Part shown: piece by piece, positions 4,639 to 5,598 of the stretch
How the letters are laid out: each line of letters starts with the position of its first letter
How positions within the stretch are numbered: the stretch's first letter is position 1
Assembly: GCA_035264445.1 (NCBI GenBank)
Contig: DATFQE010000015.1
Coordinates: forward strand, 1 to 5,598
Direction of reading: 5' to 3'
Source: DATFQE01 sp035264445
GTDB taxonomy: Bacteria > Actinomycetota > Thermoleophilia > Gaiellales > Gaiellaceae
DNA length: 5,598 nt
Position numbers and translations under genes: made by a program
The notes under the pieces: generated by a model
The model's input: the letters and a program-made list of their open reading frames with translations, nothing else
Told to the model about the DNA's origin: nothing
The model's database searches: none

Positions 4639-4651
4639 GCCCGGAAGTATC
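4639..4651 (-). promoter_or_regulatory. Candidate -10 box for leaderless YvlD-like transcript
   Basis: On the minus strand GATACT (4651 to 4646) keeps the two most conserved -10 positions (A at 2, T at 6) and ends seven bases before the GTG at 4638. The geometry is the same as at the two leaderless starts near 810 and 867. No clear -35 is seen. Confidence 0.38.
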
Positions 4652-4671
4652 GTCGCCTGATCAGACGACGG

Positions 4672-5598
4672 CTACGGGAAGAGGCGGTCGCGATCCCTGT
4701 AGAGGTTGGCGAGCAGGAAGCCGCCGAGCACCGCCGCCATCAGCGTCAGCATCCCGATCGCAACGAGGAAGCCCTTTCTCAGTTGGTTCGGATCCGTGAG
4801 CGCCTCCTTCGCGCGGCCGGCCAGCGCCTCGCCCTTCTTCACGACGCCTTTCGCGGCGCCCACGACGGCGTCCGCGATGCCGTCGCCGCCCGATCCGCCG
4901 CCGGTCACACCTGCCGCCGGGATGCTCATTGCCGGCGAGTTGAAGCCGATCGGCAGCACGGGCGCGCAGGCGTTCGCGCGGCGCGCCTTCCTGAGCTTCC
5001 GGTCGCTCACCCTGCCGCGCGCCACGACGATCGTCGTCTCCGCGGAGGGCGTGCGGCGGGCGCCGATCAGTAGCCGGTAGGTGCCGTTCGCGAGGGGATG
5101 CCCGTGGAGCCGCCCGTGGAAGGGCAAGCGATTCACTCCCGCTCGCCCGCGGACGCGGAACGTGCCGAGCACCTCGCAGGTCGGGAAGACCCGCACGACG
5201 GTGACTCGGAGCAGCATCGGCCGGTGCAGCGTGAAGACGACGACGGTGCCGCCACCCTTGCGGTTCGGACGAACGAGCGCGCGCGCGACGGCCAGCTCGC
5301 GCGGCCCCTTCGCCGAAGACGACGTTCCCAGCGTCGACGCGCCCAGGAGCGGACTCGAGACAGCCGTACCGCCCGACCAGCCGGCCGCGGTGCCGCTCGT
5401 TGCCGTCGACCCGAGCGCGCCCGCGCTCGGCGAGCCGGAGTACGTTCCCGACGGCGTCGTCGGCGGGGGCGGCGACGACGGCGACGTGGACGAAGGCGGC
5501 TGCGGTGCGGGCGGAAGCGGGCTCGTCGGCAGCGGCACCGGGGAAACCGGCGGCGGCGGTGGCAGCAGGGTGGGCGGCGGCGGAGGTGGAGGCAGCTT
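4672..5598 (-). CDS. Proline-rich exported protein with beta-sandwich domain and C-terminal membrane anchor (5' end beyond the right edge)
   Basis: The frame is open from the right edge to the TAG at 4674-4672, giving 308 visible residues; the true start and any signal peptide lie outside. A GTG at 5538 is in frame but lies inside a polyproline run that continues upstream, so it is not a credible start. In the visible fragment: residues 1-50 are Pro/Ser-rich (runs of seven and five prolines); 50-98 are a Ser/Gly/Thr/Ala linker; about 105-182 form a beta-sandwich with FTLHRPMLLRVTVVRV, GTFRVRGRAGVNRLPFHGRL and LANGTYRLLIGARR; 235-270 are a Gly-rich hinge and an amphipathic helix; 277-300 are a single hydrophobic helix followed by RDRDRLFP. 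The 'GxxGxNxxxFxGRxxGxxLxxGTYRL' pattern recurs, from memory, in many secreted Thermoleophilia proteins. The most likely topology is an extracytoplasmic body held by the C-terminal helix, with proline-rich sequence crossing or lining the cell wall. Function is unknown. Confidence 0.85.
   Translation of the reverse strand, partial: KLPPPPPPPTLLPPPPPVSPVPLPTSPLPPAPQPPSSTSPSSPPPPTTPSGTYSGSPSAGALGSTATSGTAAGWSGGTAVSSPLLGASTLGTSSSAKGPRELAVARALVRPNRKGGGTVVVFTLHRPMLLRVTVVRVFPTCEVLGTFRVRGRAGVNRLPFHGRLHGHPLANGTYRLLIGARRTPSAETTIVVARGRVSDRKLRKARRANACAPVLPIGFNSPAMSIPAAGVTGGGSGGDGIADAVVGAAKGVVKKGEALAGRAKEALTDPNQLRKGFLVAIGMLTLMAAVLGGFLLANLYRDRDRLFP

Noticed and set aside
4105..5073. 322-codon plus-strand open frame
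   Set aside because: It runs antisense to the YvlD-like and anchored beta-sandwich genes and across the terminator hairpin; the product is a low-complexity Arg/Gln/Asp/His-rich sequence without any fold, typical of a GC-rich shadow frame.
5536..5538. GTG at 5538 as start of the right-edge gene
   Set aside because: The frame continues upstream without a stop through a polyproline run, no ribosome site precedes the GTG, and starting there would leave an exported protein without a signal peptide.
1..5598. CRISPR arrays, tRNA or rRNA genes, insertion sequences, attachment sites
   Set aside because: I saw no regularly spaced repeats, no cloverleaf-like segment ending in an acceptor stem, no transposase motif and no terminal inverted repeats with target duplications.

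Overview
The window is GC-rich (roughly 70% by eye), with strongly G/C-biased third codon positions, GTG starts and several apparently leaderless genes. This points to a high-GC actinobacterium. Three protein families that I associate from memory with the class Thermoleophilia (Solirubrobacterales/Gaiellales) make that class the most likely source: the secreted beta-sandwich protein at the right edge, the FtsX-type permease at the left edge, and the small two-helix membrane protein ending in SRGLAKSGS. This is inference; there is no rRNA or marker gene to prove it.

Layout from left to right: (1) 1-810, minus strand, the first 270 codons of an FtsX/MacB-type ABC transporter permease that runs off the left edge. 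(2) 867-1427, plus strand, an ABATE/CGNR zinc-finger putative transcription regulator, divergent from the permease; both appear leaderless and share a 56-bp region. (3) 1573-2688 and 2685-2981, plus strand, a translationally coupled pair: a cytosolic Asp-box (BNR) beta-propeller and a MoaD/ThiS-type beta-grasp protein with an intact C-terminal Gly-Gly. (4) 2978-3172, minus strand, a 64-aa Lys/Arg/Glu-rich protein whose stop codon interlocks with that of the MoaD-like gene. (5) 3321-3530, plus strand, a CspA-family cold-shock protein, divergent from the 64-aa gene and followed by a very strong hairpin. (6) 3646-3822, plus strand, a probable 58-aa protein of unknown function. (7) 3926-4204, plus strand, a 92-aa two-helix membrane protein. 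(8) A 14-bp perfect hairpin at 4229-4258, placed to act as a terminator for both flanking convergent genes. (9) 4267-4638, minus strand, a YvlD/'phage holin 4' family four-helix membrane protein. (10) 4672-5598, minus strand, the C-terminal 308 residues of a proline-rich exported protein with a beta-sandwich domain and a C-terminal membrane anchor, running off the right edge.

Most genes look like independent one-gene units. The one clear operon is the propeller/MoaD-like pair, and it is also the best candidate for an incompletely described system: a ubiquitin-fold carrier protein made in lockstep with a cytosolic propeller, with no E1-like enzyme, MoaE or sulfur-transfer gene visible nearby. 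No tRNA, rRNA, CRISPR array, insertion sequence or prophage is evident. No gene-free stretch exceeds 300 bases; the longest gaps (1428-1572 and 3173-3320, each about 145-148 bp) hold candidate regulatory elements, listed separately.
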